Shown piece after piece: positions 49,701 to 62,334 of a DNA stretch of 64,000 nucleotides (the first letter of the stretch is position 1; every line of letters starts with the position of its first letter). The position numbers were made by a program, and so were the translations under genes. A model generated the notes under the pieces. That model was not told the origin of the DNA, did no database searches, and worked only from the letters and a program-made list of their open reading frames with translations. Source of the DNA: Patiria miniata (lineage: Eukaryota > Echinodermata > Asteroidea > Valvatida > Asterinidae); contig NW_024037059.1 in the NCBI RefSeq assembly GCF_015706575.1, positions 14,545,730 through 14,609,729 on the forward strand, written 5' to 3'.

Positions 49701-50639
49701 CAAATCTGAAATTGCCTGTGGAGGTTCTTAGACTGAAAGGAGAAACCTGATATGAAGGCAAATTTCATAGATTCTCCGGTGTCCGGTACAGGAGAGAGTT
49801 CCGCTGAAGACTAAATGTTTTGTCGTCCCTCTTGAGGGTCCCCGTGTCATCGAGCGATATTCTGAGGCAGCTCGCTACACCTCGGGAGATTAGTGAGCTG
49901 CGATTTATAGGTAGATGGACGGGTATGAGACTGATGATGAGACATTCACCTCTCCTTCAACACTGCGTAAAAGAGCGTGCGTACCAAAATGTACAGTACC
50001 AAAGCAGAGGCTGATATTACAAACGCATGTTCTATTTCATGTCTTAAGCTGTACAGTTTCTTTCTGTCGGTTTCGTTTGGCAAAGATAGTCGGAAGTCGT
50101 CTTAAAAATCGTCTTTCAGATAATCGCCACTTAACCTGGAAGTATTTGTATGTCTCGAGAGGTGATGGATGCAATTACAGTCAGAACTTTCAATAGGAAT
50201 CCGACGAACTACACGCCGATTACTTTTCGATTCCATTTTCAAAAGTGCGCCTTTGTAGGTTCATTCCCTATGGTAAGCATATGGATTAATCTCTTGATGC
50301 GAGATTTGCAGAATTCTGTTTTTCGCAAGATAGTCTTATTAATATTTCGCTCGATAGGGACAATGAAGCCGGCAGAAGCCTTGTTCGAGAAGACGATGAA
50401 GAAACTTTTTTCTTGCCGATGTGGTGACCATTCTTTTGCTCTTGTGTGTTTCACGGTTCGCCCGTGTTTTTTTTTACCGTTACCTTAATGAGGATTTTCC
50501 TAAAAGACCGGTGAACGGCTTCCCAAAATCACAATTTACATTGTAACTTTCAAGGTTTAAGAAATCTATGGTGAGAGAATTCAGATATGAAATTGTAGGC
50601 GGCGTTACAGAAGTGGTAACAAACTTCTCGGTCAAACCG
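43751..50639. other. intergenic region, no gene recognised
   Basis: Two hydrophobic minus-strand frames (44359-44694 and 44764-45057) and a plus-strand frame starting MDGYETDDETFTSPSTLRKR at 49915 look somewhat protein-like but have no recognised homology and no consistent exon structure. Otherwise the region is ordinary A/T-rich sequence. Confidence 0.35.
45729..45736. promoter_or_regulatory. perfect CRE palindrome TGACGTCA
   Basis: An exact TGACGTCA in the context TTGTGACGTCATATT. Motif evidence only. Confidence 0.3.
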
Positions 50640-50715
50640 GAAGAGTCAGAGAGGAACCGACCAATCAACATGACATAACTATCGGGGTTCCAAACTGTGT
50701 CACAGATGTGGAAGG
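50640..50715. repeat. diverged repeat copy 1 (partner at 53498-53575)
   Basis: It shares AGGAACCGACCAAT exactly with the second copy, with weaker similarity on through ACTAT-GGG and GTCACAGATG/GTGACACCGATA blocks. One minus-strand frame here reads DTVWNPDSYVMLIGRFLSDS without a stop. The partner has a stop in the matching frame. Confidence 0.4.
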
Positions 50716-52199
50716 CGAGGGAAATACCGCTACTCCAAACTTTGCATGGATCTTGCAGATAAGCAATGAGGGAAAACAGCTGCGTTTCAATCAAGCATGC
50801 CGTATATGCAGCAGCTGCATCGTGGACACCAAACACATTTCCCAGACATACCGGTCTTCCCTGAAGCTGTCAAAAGTTCCAGCATTTTCTCACACCCCAT
50901 ATCCTTCTTCAGAACACTGATACGTTAGCTTTGGAATATAATCAAGCTGTACACTATACCCAATCTGTACTCTGTAATTTGCTGTATTTTTTTTTAGTAG
51001 TACCAAACCGAAATACAATGTATTTGGTTCTGCTTAGTAACACCTTGGATTAATATTTGACTGCATGTCGTAGAAGCGTTGGTGTCAATCCCAACTCCCA
51101 ACCATCTTTTCCTATCACCTTATCTTAGTCCATCTGTGAGGATGTCTTGCCATCTGCTTCGGTCTTATCTGTCAAAATTGCCCCGTCTGAATATTCCTCC
51201 CCTTCCTCTGTGTCTGACGGTCCCTGCCATTTCCCATTATTTCACAATTCACCGGGTGTGTCTGTCTTCATTCGCATCATCATTCGGCGAGTCTCTAAGA
51301 GCAACGTCCTCGTCATTTCTTACTTGAATCTCCGGAAACAGAGTATGTTCTTCTGTGGAAACACCACTTCATCAAATTTGTGAGAGGTATTTGTGATGAA
51401 GGGGGATGTTTGCCAGACGCTGTTAGCAGTCACTTCAAAATAATTGAATCTGAAGGGTTCAATGAGGGCCAATTGATGTTGTCTTTTCCGTTTGGTATCG
51501 TCGCTGAGTGAACGGAAATGACATCTCCTCGTTGATGAGCACGTATGGGTTTAGCTTGCAAACTGCACTTAACGTAGCAAAGGACATGTGAGAAATTCAG
51601 AAATATACCTTTTTCTTGTTATTTATTGACAGATTTTTACAAAATGTGAGATCACAAACAATAAACAGTGAGGTTATTTATACAAATGATATAACGTTTA
51701 ATGGTTGCTAGTTACTTATCTACACTTTAAACGGTACACTTTTAATAAATACACGATAATACAAATTACTGGAGGGGCCAAGATGTCAAGAACGGTTTTT
51801 GAGAAGTTTAGAAAATGCTCTTTTCAGTCAAACAGTTTTGAATTTTTAGTCAAAAATGTGTATAGCTATAAAATTCATTATCTGACAATTACACTGTATT
51901 GATACAATAACGAAAAAGTCGAGGATCAGGAAAGTATTTCAGCAAAACAGAATCAATCAACTTGTTTATTATCTTAAAACCATGTGCAGTATATACTGAG
52001 ATATAGTCCACTTCTACCAAAACACTGTTTCAATTGGTTAAAACCAATAACTGACTCAAGACGAAATAAAATAGAAATATAATGTTACAAAGTGACTCGA
52101 TGGTTTACTGCCGTTCTCTCACCGTTCACATTTTTTTCATAAAAAAAGATGGTGAGCAATCGGGGTTTTGCTATAAAAGAGTCTCAATCGTTAGTAACA

Positions 52200-52790
52200 A
52201 CAAATAAATTATCCGAAAAGGGCAGCTGGAGAAATTAAGAATACATCCCGGGGCAGGTGAATAACATTGATCATCACTTAGCTCGATTTGGGTGGATCGA
52301 CACGGCCCAGTCAGTGCTAGAATCAGATGAAATGGAATCATGTCACCTTAGGCTTGAGATAATCATCAATGTTTTACGAGGTTGTAAGAAAGTCAAGTTG
52401 CTCTTCTACTCCTCAGAGGAGCCGCTTCTGAAAATAAATTAAAATGCTGCGAGGGATATCGACGAGGTCCATCCATAAGGAATGATGCACGTGCACGGAC
52501 CGGCCGGGCGATTTGAATTAAATAGATGGAACAAGAATCGGTTCCGCTCGGGAAAAAAGGTCTTTCTAGGCTATTTACAAGAACAGCGCCGACGCTTTCG
52601 AGGAATCAATTTGGCACAGTAGCCCGTTTTGTCTTGAGCAGCAATTTCATGCTTGACGCATTTTTGGAATTGTTTGACGTGCTAGTCATCTGGATGTAAT
52701 TTCCTGGCGCAGTTCCCCGGGAGGAAAGAGTGTTAGATTCATGAATTAAAGGGAGCTAGCTATGCAAACATACACCCATCCTCATTTCAT
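52200..52790. other. GC-balanced segment, candidate conserved non-coding element
   Basis: The sequence is less A/T-rich than its surroundings and has several homeodomain-type TTTGAATTAAAT and GAATTAAA blocks, an ACGTGCACGGACCGGCCGG block and no long frame. Regulatory function is a guess from texture alone. Confidence 0.2.
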
Positions 52791-53497
52791 ATTATCAGTG
52801 CCCTATGAAACTGTGCCTTATACCTTTATGTCTGATTGTGTCCATATTACAGTTTGCGGAATCGGAAAACTGAATCAGTAACATGCTTCAAAAGTTCCAA
52901 TCATCTTGGTTAAAACCGGAGTGGCTACACACAAGGAAAGGCTTGGGTTCTTGTTTGTAAAATATAAATGTAAATTTATAATAATAAAAAAACCGTTATG
53001 CCACGAAATTTAGCAATAACTGAATATAGGACAAGATTTTGCCAGCTTTCATTTCACTGCAATGAGCTACTTTACCCCAGATCTAATATAAATTGGACTT
53101 TTAAAGCTTGACTACAGAGACGGATTGTTGTTTTCATACCTGATTAGCTTATCTACGCGCGTATAATAGATGTATCTGACTCATCAGGCCATTTCCACCA
53201 TCAGTTAACCAAATTTCAGGTCAATTTGAAACGGCAGACGATGAGACAACACACAGAGAAAGGTGCTACATTCAAGCCTACATCGACACTCAGGATGATC
53301 TCCACCTGTGATACTGACGGATGGTGATCCCCCAATGTCTTACATAGGCGCTATTGCCTGATGCCTGAATAATGATGTCAAACAGATAGAAAATACAATA
53401 ATGCCTTTAAGATTCGCCCCAAGAAGTTTTCTTACTGTCACGACACATCGACATCCCTGAAATATAGAGTGTCGCGCCTACTGAAGAACTGTCCCCA

Positions 53498-53575
53498 CAT
53501 TGGCGCAACAGGAACCGACCAATTATGAACATGAAAGTCAGTGATACTATGGGAAACTAAAATGGTGACACCGAT
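53498..53575. repeat. diverged repeat copy 2 (partner at 50640-50715)
   Basis: See partner. The minus-strand frame around the shared core reads MFIIGRFLLRQ, so IGRFL is common to both, but an in-frame stop lies upstream. A decayed coding relic or a dispersed repeat is possible. Confidence 0.4.
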
Positions 53576-56500
53576 ACATCTTCTCCGGAGGCAAAATGAT
53601 CTCGATTGAGAAAGAGAATGCACTGAATGATAAGCCAATTGCATTAGCCTAGATAACTCAGTGTTCCGTACCACTAAGAAGACGACGGGATTTCAGGTAA
53701 GCTTAGAATATCTCCCTGCAGTCAGTGTATGCATACTTGGCATCACGCGATTCATTTAAAAGTGCTGTCAATACTCAGCAACAGATTTTCCCATTTAAAG
53801 GTGAAAAGAACTGCCTATGCCACCGATGATTAGATACATGACAAATAATAAACAGTAAATTAAGCCGTTGGAATACATTTATTGACACGTCACACCACAT
53901 GATTACCAAAGGCAGATTTCTCAGAGGAAAGTTCTTCATAAATATATAATGTTCAACAATATTTACTCTTGAAATCCGCCTCTTCTTTTATGTCGCGCTG
54001 ACCTAGCTTTGTAAACTCTCAAGATACTGTATAGATGCCCCTTCCCCACAACAACAAAAGGTGAACATGTGAGGTTTATAAATTAAATTCCTACCAGTAA
54101 TAGGCCACAGGGAGATGGTTTTTGAGAATCCAATCTTTGCCATTCATGGCATCGTTCATCACTAAACAATTTGCAAGATTCAAATTCCATTCCGCCAAAG
54201 TTAATGAATTTCCATGAACCTCTGCATGTACAGCATAGCACGGATCAACCTGTGAAATCCCCTTCTTAGTTTTAATGAAAATGCTCTTCCAGCTGTAATT
54301 ACTGGCTGTCTTTGAATATTTCCAATTTACCGTTTAACCTTGGTCTTAATGTAATGTAAACGTACTGGGTTTATTTCTGATACTTGTGCGTAGGCATCAG
54401 ATAAGTGCGGAAGTGGTTTTCTTGTTCTGTCGAAGAAAGAACAGGAAAACAGGTTTTGTAGTATTTACAAGTCATGTCAGATAGGTGACATAGGTCCGAC
54501 TGGTTGCTCCAGAATCGATAACCAGAAAAGTATTTTAGTGCGAATATATACAAGGCCTAAAATTAGTCTTAGAAATTAAACAAAAAGCTAGGGCTTTGTA
54601 TTTACCCACACCAAGACTAACATTTATATTTACATTAATAAAGTTTTTAAGCTAATCAGAAATGAACGTCAATAATTACGGTACACTTCGAGAAAGAGGT
54701 AAACGAAGGCATTAAAATACAATCCAATTCACTAAAAGGTTTCAAGGATGCATTTCATAAAATTATTGGTGCTTTTTACGGACGCGCTAGCTTTATCATC
54801 CTGCTTTACCCTACTCGACCTATCAGCCGTTGAGAAATGTATCAAGTAGGTTTGATTGAATCCTTTTAAAGTTTATCCCAGTAAATTCATAATGGCCAAG
54901 CACTCACGGTGTGTCAGCGGTATACCTAGAGGAGATGCCGAAAAATATCCAATGCGTCGGGGGACGTGCGCTTAATTTAAACGGTGTTACAAAGAAACGC
55001 GGTTCAAGGCGATCGCATGGCCACTGAATTGGTGTGGCTTCTTCAAGTCGAACAGGCGGGCACGGGTCCACGGATTGAGGAAATGCACGGGCTGTTTTCT
55101 ACGCCTCAAGAGACTTTTCCTTTGACGAAATGAGGGTCCTATATAGAAAGGAGTATAGGTTTTCTACACATAATCAGGAGGCATGGGAAAGAGGGTGAAG
55201 CGTCAAGCAACGGATAAACTGGACATGCAGGGACACTAACTTTGTGCTATCGATTGCAATTTAAGACCGTGTTGATGGAGTGACTACTTGTTAAGATATC
55301 GATGAAGTACAAGAAACGCAAGCCACAGCATTTTGTAATTAGAGGTTAGTGTAACGTTAGCTTGGAAAAGGCGAGTAAATGTTAATTGGCAGTGAAAATA
55401 TTCAGTCCAAGCAAAAGAGCATGCATAAATAGCGTTCTCTACAGGACAATCTCCGATCATGAAGATTTTTGAGCTGGACATCCAATGGTCTAAACAATCA
55501 TGAGACTCAGTTCTCCCTGTTCGTCATTTGATTAACAGAGATGCCATTAAATTGGATTTTTAAAGAAACTCTTTACGATAACAATGAATGAAAAATACAA
55601 TAACAGTGAACGAAAAATTTAATTTCTCAGAAAACAACTGAAACAGAATCCTCATCCAGATTTTGAACAGGCCTTACACAAACATTATCCAACACAACGC
55701 CCCGGCCTTCTTAATTTCAATTCGCACAAGGTAGACATAAACGCGCCGTTCCTTGCAAAAATTGGAATATGACACCGAACAGCACACCAACCATTGAAGA
55801 GTGTTGTCATTCACAAAATCCATAACAACGGATTGCTGAGATTATATGATATATCTTGCAAATACAGGCCTAGGGGTAAAAGTGAAAACTGAGGATGCTG
55901 TCTGTCAAGTAAGACGTTTAATATTTGCAGGTGTCTCAAACGCTAGGCCTTTGTGTTTAGATTAGACTGTCACATGCAGGAATGCATGGTTTGATTGCTT
56001 AGGAAATGGATCTGGACAAAAACTTAAATAAGACATCTGTGATTCTGCCTGAAGTGTTTTCCTTTCACGCTAAACAAATATTTAAATACACTTAAATGTT
56101 TCATACAATGTAACTAGGTTTGGGATTTAAGGTTTTAGGTTTGGGGTGATTATTTCATATCATCATAAGCAATTTACACCCAAAAAAATTGATTTAAAAT
56201 GTTCTACAAAGTTATATTTCAAAAAAAAATTAAAAACAAACACCACATCTTTAAATTTGGTATGACTTATCACAACCAGCCACCACGTCTCTTTCAACTT
56301 TGCCGTTGAGAAATGTCTGACCCTCTAACTTTTTCAAGATGTTCATAATTTCATGTCTGTTATAAGGTTCGTCCATCTATACCTTAAACACATCTGTATT
56401 CGACGATTATATTCTCATTTAGGAGTTTGGATTCTTTTGAATGTTTTTAATCACAAATGTTCGCATAATTTCTTCAATCCTAGGCCTACGGTAGCATTAA

Positions 56501-59500
56501 TTATTACTGCAGATGTCGATCTGTCAAGCTGTCCGTATGTCATTGTCAGTAATGTCACTGAAAACAGTATGCCGGTATTGTTTCCATCCCATTAATTAAC
56601 AAAAGCAGATATGGGCTCATGCGACTCAAAGTAAAAAATATCCATAACACGATTTTATCATAACGTCATTGCACCGATTTTTGCAAAGTTCCACATCAAT
56701 GATCTAATTTAGTCCCATTTGGAGTGTTTAAAGAATACAAACATGTCATAGGAGGTAGGCTTAATATGCAGACATCGTTTGCATCATGAGATGAATATTA
56801 ATTCTCAATCAATTTCTTTCAGTATAAACGCACAGTATACTTGTAGTGGATTGACAATTGGTGTCACAACGACCACTTACCCCTTCCCGTGTTGTTATTA
56901 CAAAACGTAAGAAATGTTTATCCAGGATATCATGAATAAAAAAAATCAATTCCTGATCCTCTCAGCTCCCACTTCAGGAAACGCCTGTCTTCCTCTTAAG
57001 GCTGACAAATACACGAAAAGGTACACCTCAGATCAATACTTTAAAACAATCAGCCAAAGAGACCCCCAAAATATCACAAGGACCGGACGGTGCGATTATC
57101 ATTTTATGTCACATGGTTGGATTCAGATAGTCAGTCCCATAAACCAATATTATTTTTGCTTGTAAAATGAACTGTGCAAAACCCAAGCTCCTGCTGATGT
57201 TGCCCTTCCCCCCCCCCAAAAAAAAAATTATGCACTCTGAGTCGTCATCAGCTTGAATTGCCCGACGAGGACCAAGTCGTTTGCACTCTCTTTTATTGTT
57301 TAGTTGTAAAATAAATTCATCAATATTTATACATAAGCTAGATTGCAGTCATTCGTTCGTTGGTCTGTCCATTTGTTCGTTGACAAACTGAGAGCTGCGC
57401 CACTTATTTCTTCTTAGTGAGGTTTGGTGAGGAAACACAGGGATTATAACACACTATACCGGACAAATAAACGAATAACTATTTTAAGTCAGATGCATTT
57501 CGTATTAAAACTAATGATATATCACGCGGCTTAAGGAAAATGACAAAGAGCTGTATACTCAGATGTAATTGTGCAAGTATAGGCTAAATGGTCCAACAAA
57601 AATGTTTCCGATAAAGGGTGAAAAAGTAGATACGTGAACAAGATTAAATAGCCAAAACACTGATTAATGTTTAGTGTGCCACGGTGTGCCACGGGATATT
57701 TGCACGTACCAAAGAGCAAGACACATATCGATTAATTTTCCCAGCATCATGATGAAGGAAACGGGAAGGGAAAACAGCCGAAGCATCAACCCAATAACCT
57801 TATGTACTGATGACCTCTGACAACAAATTAAAGAAATCGGCATACCAGGTTTAAGTTTATACCAAACCGACCGAACCATGCCTACAAATGCGCGAAGCGC
57901 ATAGTATCACATCCTCTCGCGTACACTATAAATATGGTATCTGTACATGAAATCGATGCCCAACAAGTGAAAGGACAGTGATGAAACACGAACACAGTTA
58001 CAAGTGACATGCCGGTGTCTTGAAGAAAGAGGCAATCATCATTCGCCACAGTTGTTATGACTTTGTAAACGAGAGGGGAGCGACAGTGGGTCTAATTACT
58101 CGTAAAACCGATACGATGCGGTTGTATACTCATCCCAGGGTCTGCCTGCGCCGAGTTAGCAGGACGTACTGTAATATAAACTATACCCATAAGTCAAGCG
58201 AGGCAGATTTCTTTTGCCGATGAGCCATATTCTCTTCTCATCTCTAACCAAACAAGTTCTTTTGGCGACGTCTTCTGAAGACAGACGGATGTCTTTGGCG
58301 AGTGTTCGCGCGTGACGGGAGCATTATTGCGTGACAGGAACAATAACTTTCTGTAATTTAAAACCTCCCGTGAACTTCAGAGGACTAGAAGAATGTTGCA
58401 CATGACATTAACGTATATACACGCGGCGTCTCCCACATGCTGAAGTTTCTTGTGTTTATCATAACCACACGGTGCGCGGAAACGAGTCTGTTTATTACCA
58501 GCGCGTCCTGTCATCGTGTCATTGACCTTAATTGCTAGGACGGTAGCGTACCGGGAAACCTTTAATTTACCGTATATCTGTTAATCAATCAGTACCACCT
58601 CCCCCTATTCCACACCTGCTGTCCAAAAACAAATCCTACTAAACTGAATATCGGTCAAAATACGTGGTATAACACATACTGTACGGTGCCATATAACAAT
58701 TAATGAGTGGTGCATTCTACATAATAAAACCCGAGAAGTAAAATGAATACTCAGTTTTACAGTGATAATAATAATGTCTTGCAATAGTGACACTGACATG
58801 AAATATAAGACCATGGCATTAACACAGCTGAATTTAACATTTTACAACATATTAAACATGAACATAATTTGAATACTTTCGCTTATAAACGCACATCTAT
58901 TTTGCGGACATAGATAAATGACGTGACGTGTTTTTCTTAAGAGTGAATAGTGAAACAAAGTTACAGCGGATGTCTACTCAACAGCTTTTACGGTCATTAT
59001 CTGGTTCTGGCATGCCTTCCCCAACTTAACTGTGTTTCAAATATTCATGCGTGCGACTCGTCGCGAACCGATGTGGTTTACTTGACCTGAAAATGTATTC
59101 GATTCAACACCTCATCTCCGCTCGTGTTGCGTTCTCTTCCTGTTATTAGGTAAAACAAATATCTGTATCCGGGTGTACTGTCACGAAGCGGACGAGTTGA
59201 AAGAAGCGGAACGGTTCTCAAACACGCACCTTACTTGGCTTCATTCCGGTCAAAACACATTGGTGATGATGGAGGTTACTTCCGGTCGAACAAAACAAAG
59301 AAACCCGACCAACATTACAACGCTACGAATGATATACCAATATTGAAATGGAGCAATTATGTACAAAAAATGTGTTCAACCTTTAAGGCCAAATTAAAAA
59401 AAAAAAACATGTTTAGCGTCCTGCTTTAAAAAAAAAAGTAAGGGGGAGGCACTTCATTTTTTTTTTCTTCAAAAACGACCGGCCGGGCTATTATTCAAAA

Positions 59501-59984
59501 TGACCGCCATTTTCTTTTTTAAATTGCCTCCACCTGGACTCAGGAAATAACATACCAGCTTTACATAGGCTAGATGTAGCAGACAAAGAGGCCAAAATGA
59601 TGTCACTGTTTAATATATATCATTTTTTCGGTTTAACGCATAAAAACAAAGTAGGCGGCCTCCAAAAAGGAAGCGGGCGTGGACGCTAAACCTGTTTTTT
59701 TTTAATATTTATTTGGCCTAAGGACAAGAAATGTAAGTTCTGGCCCCACATAAAAGTCCAAAACACGAGAAAACATTATCTTATCTCTTGGCTGCAACAA
59801 TTGGACATGTTATCGTAAGCTGCATGTTCCACCCAACGGCCAAAAAAAAATACACAATGGCCGTTAAATATCAAATGATATAACGAATAAATTGGCTTCA
59901 GTTTTTTTTACTTTCAGATATTCGTGCACGTTTTTGGTCATAGCAAAGATGTAGGTCCCATTCATTTTACTGGAAGCGTCACGC
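53576..59984. other. intergenic, no gene recognised
   Basis: Mostly A/T-rich sequence. The small frames have no recognised features. A C10A9-type homopolymer tract lies near 57210 and A-rich or T-rich tracts near 59390-59470. Confidence 0.4.
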
Positions 59985-60357
59985 AGTGGCGTAAATCCGT
60001 GTTGGCCATCGAGTGGGTGGGGGATTGGGGATGACCATACGGAAAAATCAGAAAATTGCCCGGCCGTGGAAAAAAAAAAAGAGGGGGGGGGGGACACTAG
60101 GAGCGCTGTTCATGATACAAATGTACATGTTGCGTGCATAACCGTACATGCAAACAGTGCAAGCTTTTGTACTGTTTGATCTCCGTTTTTTCAAAATTCT
60201 TTAAAAAAAATGGGACCGTTGGAAAGCTGAAAAATAACGTCAAATTCAGCATATTTTGTTTCCCACCATAAACAATCTGGGGGAGTGATCCAATGCCCCC
60301 CGGTCAAACAGTGTGGGGATATATCCTCCTCACCCCACCCGGGATTTACGCCCATGT
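59985..60357. mobile_element. element with GGCGTAAATCC inverted ends
   Basis: The left end TGGCGTAAATCCGTGTTGG and the right end, inverted, GGGCGTAAATCCCGGGTGGG share GGCGTAAATCC. The 370-bp body has an A-run followed by a poly-G run (near 60070-60092) and a GGGGGAGTGATCC...CCCCCCGG block. No gene is present. It looks like a non-autonomous DNA element, with ends set approximately. Confidence 0.55.
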
Positions 60358-62334
60358 AGTCACTTGATACGACCTGCATTAAAGGCACTATATTGACCGG
60401 TGCTTATGATACAAACTGGAAATGTTTAAATATATACACCTGGAGACTATTACTTGGCCCCTGTTAAAACGGAACACTGAAATAAAATATGTAAGTTTGG
60501 TCTTGATCAGAGTGGTAATCATGGTATCATTTCATATAACACTTCAATTAAGTCAATCCATTCTCTGATCTTTGCGATTATAAAAAGTGAAGTATCCATG
60601 TCAAACTTCGTCAACTTGTTGATATTTGAGCATCATAACTTTGCACTACAAAACGCCACTCTTTGCAATCATATAGATGGGATTATTACTCGTCTTTTAC
60701 TGTGCAAGAACAACAGCAAGGTTCTTAAAACAAATCTGTGTCTTCATATCCACAGATTGATTTATATACAACGTTACTGGTATGTCTTTCATTGCAATGC
60801 AAGAATACCGATGAGTGATAAGAACGATAAAAACCTGACTGATTTTAATAACCGATACAACACTACAACTGAATTTTTTTTTGCAAATATTATTTTCGAA
60901 ACAGTTCTGCAATTTTTTTTTATCAATATTTATATTTTTCATACGTTTGTTTGTTCCTTGTGAAATAATACACATAATACAATTATATATATATATATAC
61001 CCCATCTCCAAATTGTACGGGTTACGGTACATTCTGAATGTTTCTATCCCTGCACATTTTGGGGTTGAGAATTATTTTCGGTATAAAAGATTGCGATATT
61101 GAGGGACCGCAAACACTTGAAAAATTTAGCATTTCCCTGAACGAAATATGCTGAATTTAATCTAGCAATCCCAATATCTAACATTGATTCGACATTCTGT
61201 TGGTATCTCGTATTGGATATGTACATGTATATATTTGTTTTAAAGAACTCGTGTTACGACAAAATGTTATTTCTGACATGTATAAAATGATTAAGGCATC
61301 TTAATTGGGGACATACACGTTGCAGCCAAAATGCAAGTCGCAAGCGTAATGCCAATATTCACTATCAAATTCAAATCAATCTCTTAAAAAAATTCTGGAG
61401 GTGTATTTAGAAATATTGTTAAACATACCATGAAACAATTTATATACAACGTACAGGGTGGAGAATGATAACAATATAAACTCTTTTTCCCCTCAAACCC
61501 AAACACTTTTCGGCTGGATTGCAGCGAAAGGATTCTATAAATTTAGATATGTACACATGCATTTTAAATTAGAGGTGATTGTGCGTGTGACTGAACTATT
61601 ACACGAATATTGTGTGTTTTAACTCGAATACATTTGTATATTCTTAATTAACAATTTTGGGTGTCGTCACATACAAGATAACAGGGTGATAGTTTAACAA
61701 ATTCAATTCGATTTCTGTGTTTGGTCAAAGAGTTTCTAATTCGCCGATTTCTTGCTGTCCCAGGTAGCGTCAGTTCATTACGCCGTTTTGCGTCCGTAAT
61801 CATAGTGTTTTGAGGATATGGTTGGAGCAGTTTATCAAAGTGTGGTTACAAAATCAAATCCGCTGTCTTCGGAGGTGGGAGTAGAAAACAGAAGGTGTCT
61901 GCTCATGGGCGTAGGAGTTCTGAAGTGATTGGGAGCTGTTTAATATAAAAGGTAAACTGAGCTGATGTATCAGGTGACGTCCCAGAAGAGGATATCAAAG
62001 CCATCATGATGACCTCTTTCCACGAGTCAGTAGTTTACCTGACTCTGGTGAAGTCTTCGCATCAGATTAACTTACCTTGGCGGGATAAAGAGCTCCTGAA
62101 ATTCTTTCAGATCCACAAACCACGCTCTCGACGAATCCTCACACTCTTATTGAGGCACAACAAGAGAAAGTTAATACTAAGTACATGACCCGAAGCCATG
62201 CTTTTGCGGAATCCCAGAGATCCAATTTCCACAAACACTTTTGAATGTGAGTTTTACAGAGTAAAGAGTCTGTCGTTCATGTCTTGGCGAAACGGAGAGG
62301 ATTTGTCCATGATCCCATGTCGATGGTGTGCGAC
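60358..62334. other. A/T-rich sequence downstream of the GPCR gene
   Basis: The plus frame 60598-60963 (121 codons) is a by-product of A/T-rich, stop-poor sequence and has no recognised motif. A short (TA)n tract lies near 60984-60999. The right part presumably includes the GPCR 3' UTR. Confidence 0.4.

Noticed and set aside
60598..60963. 121-codon plus-strand frame
   Set aside because: A/T-rich, stop-poor sequence with Phe/Ile/Asn bias; no recognisable features.
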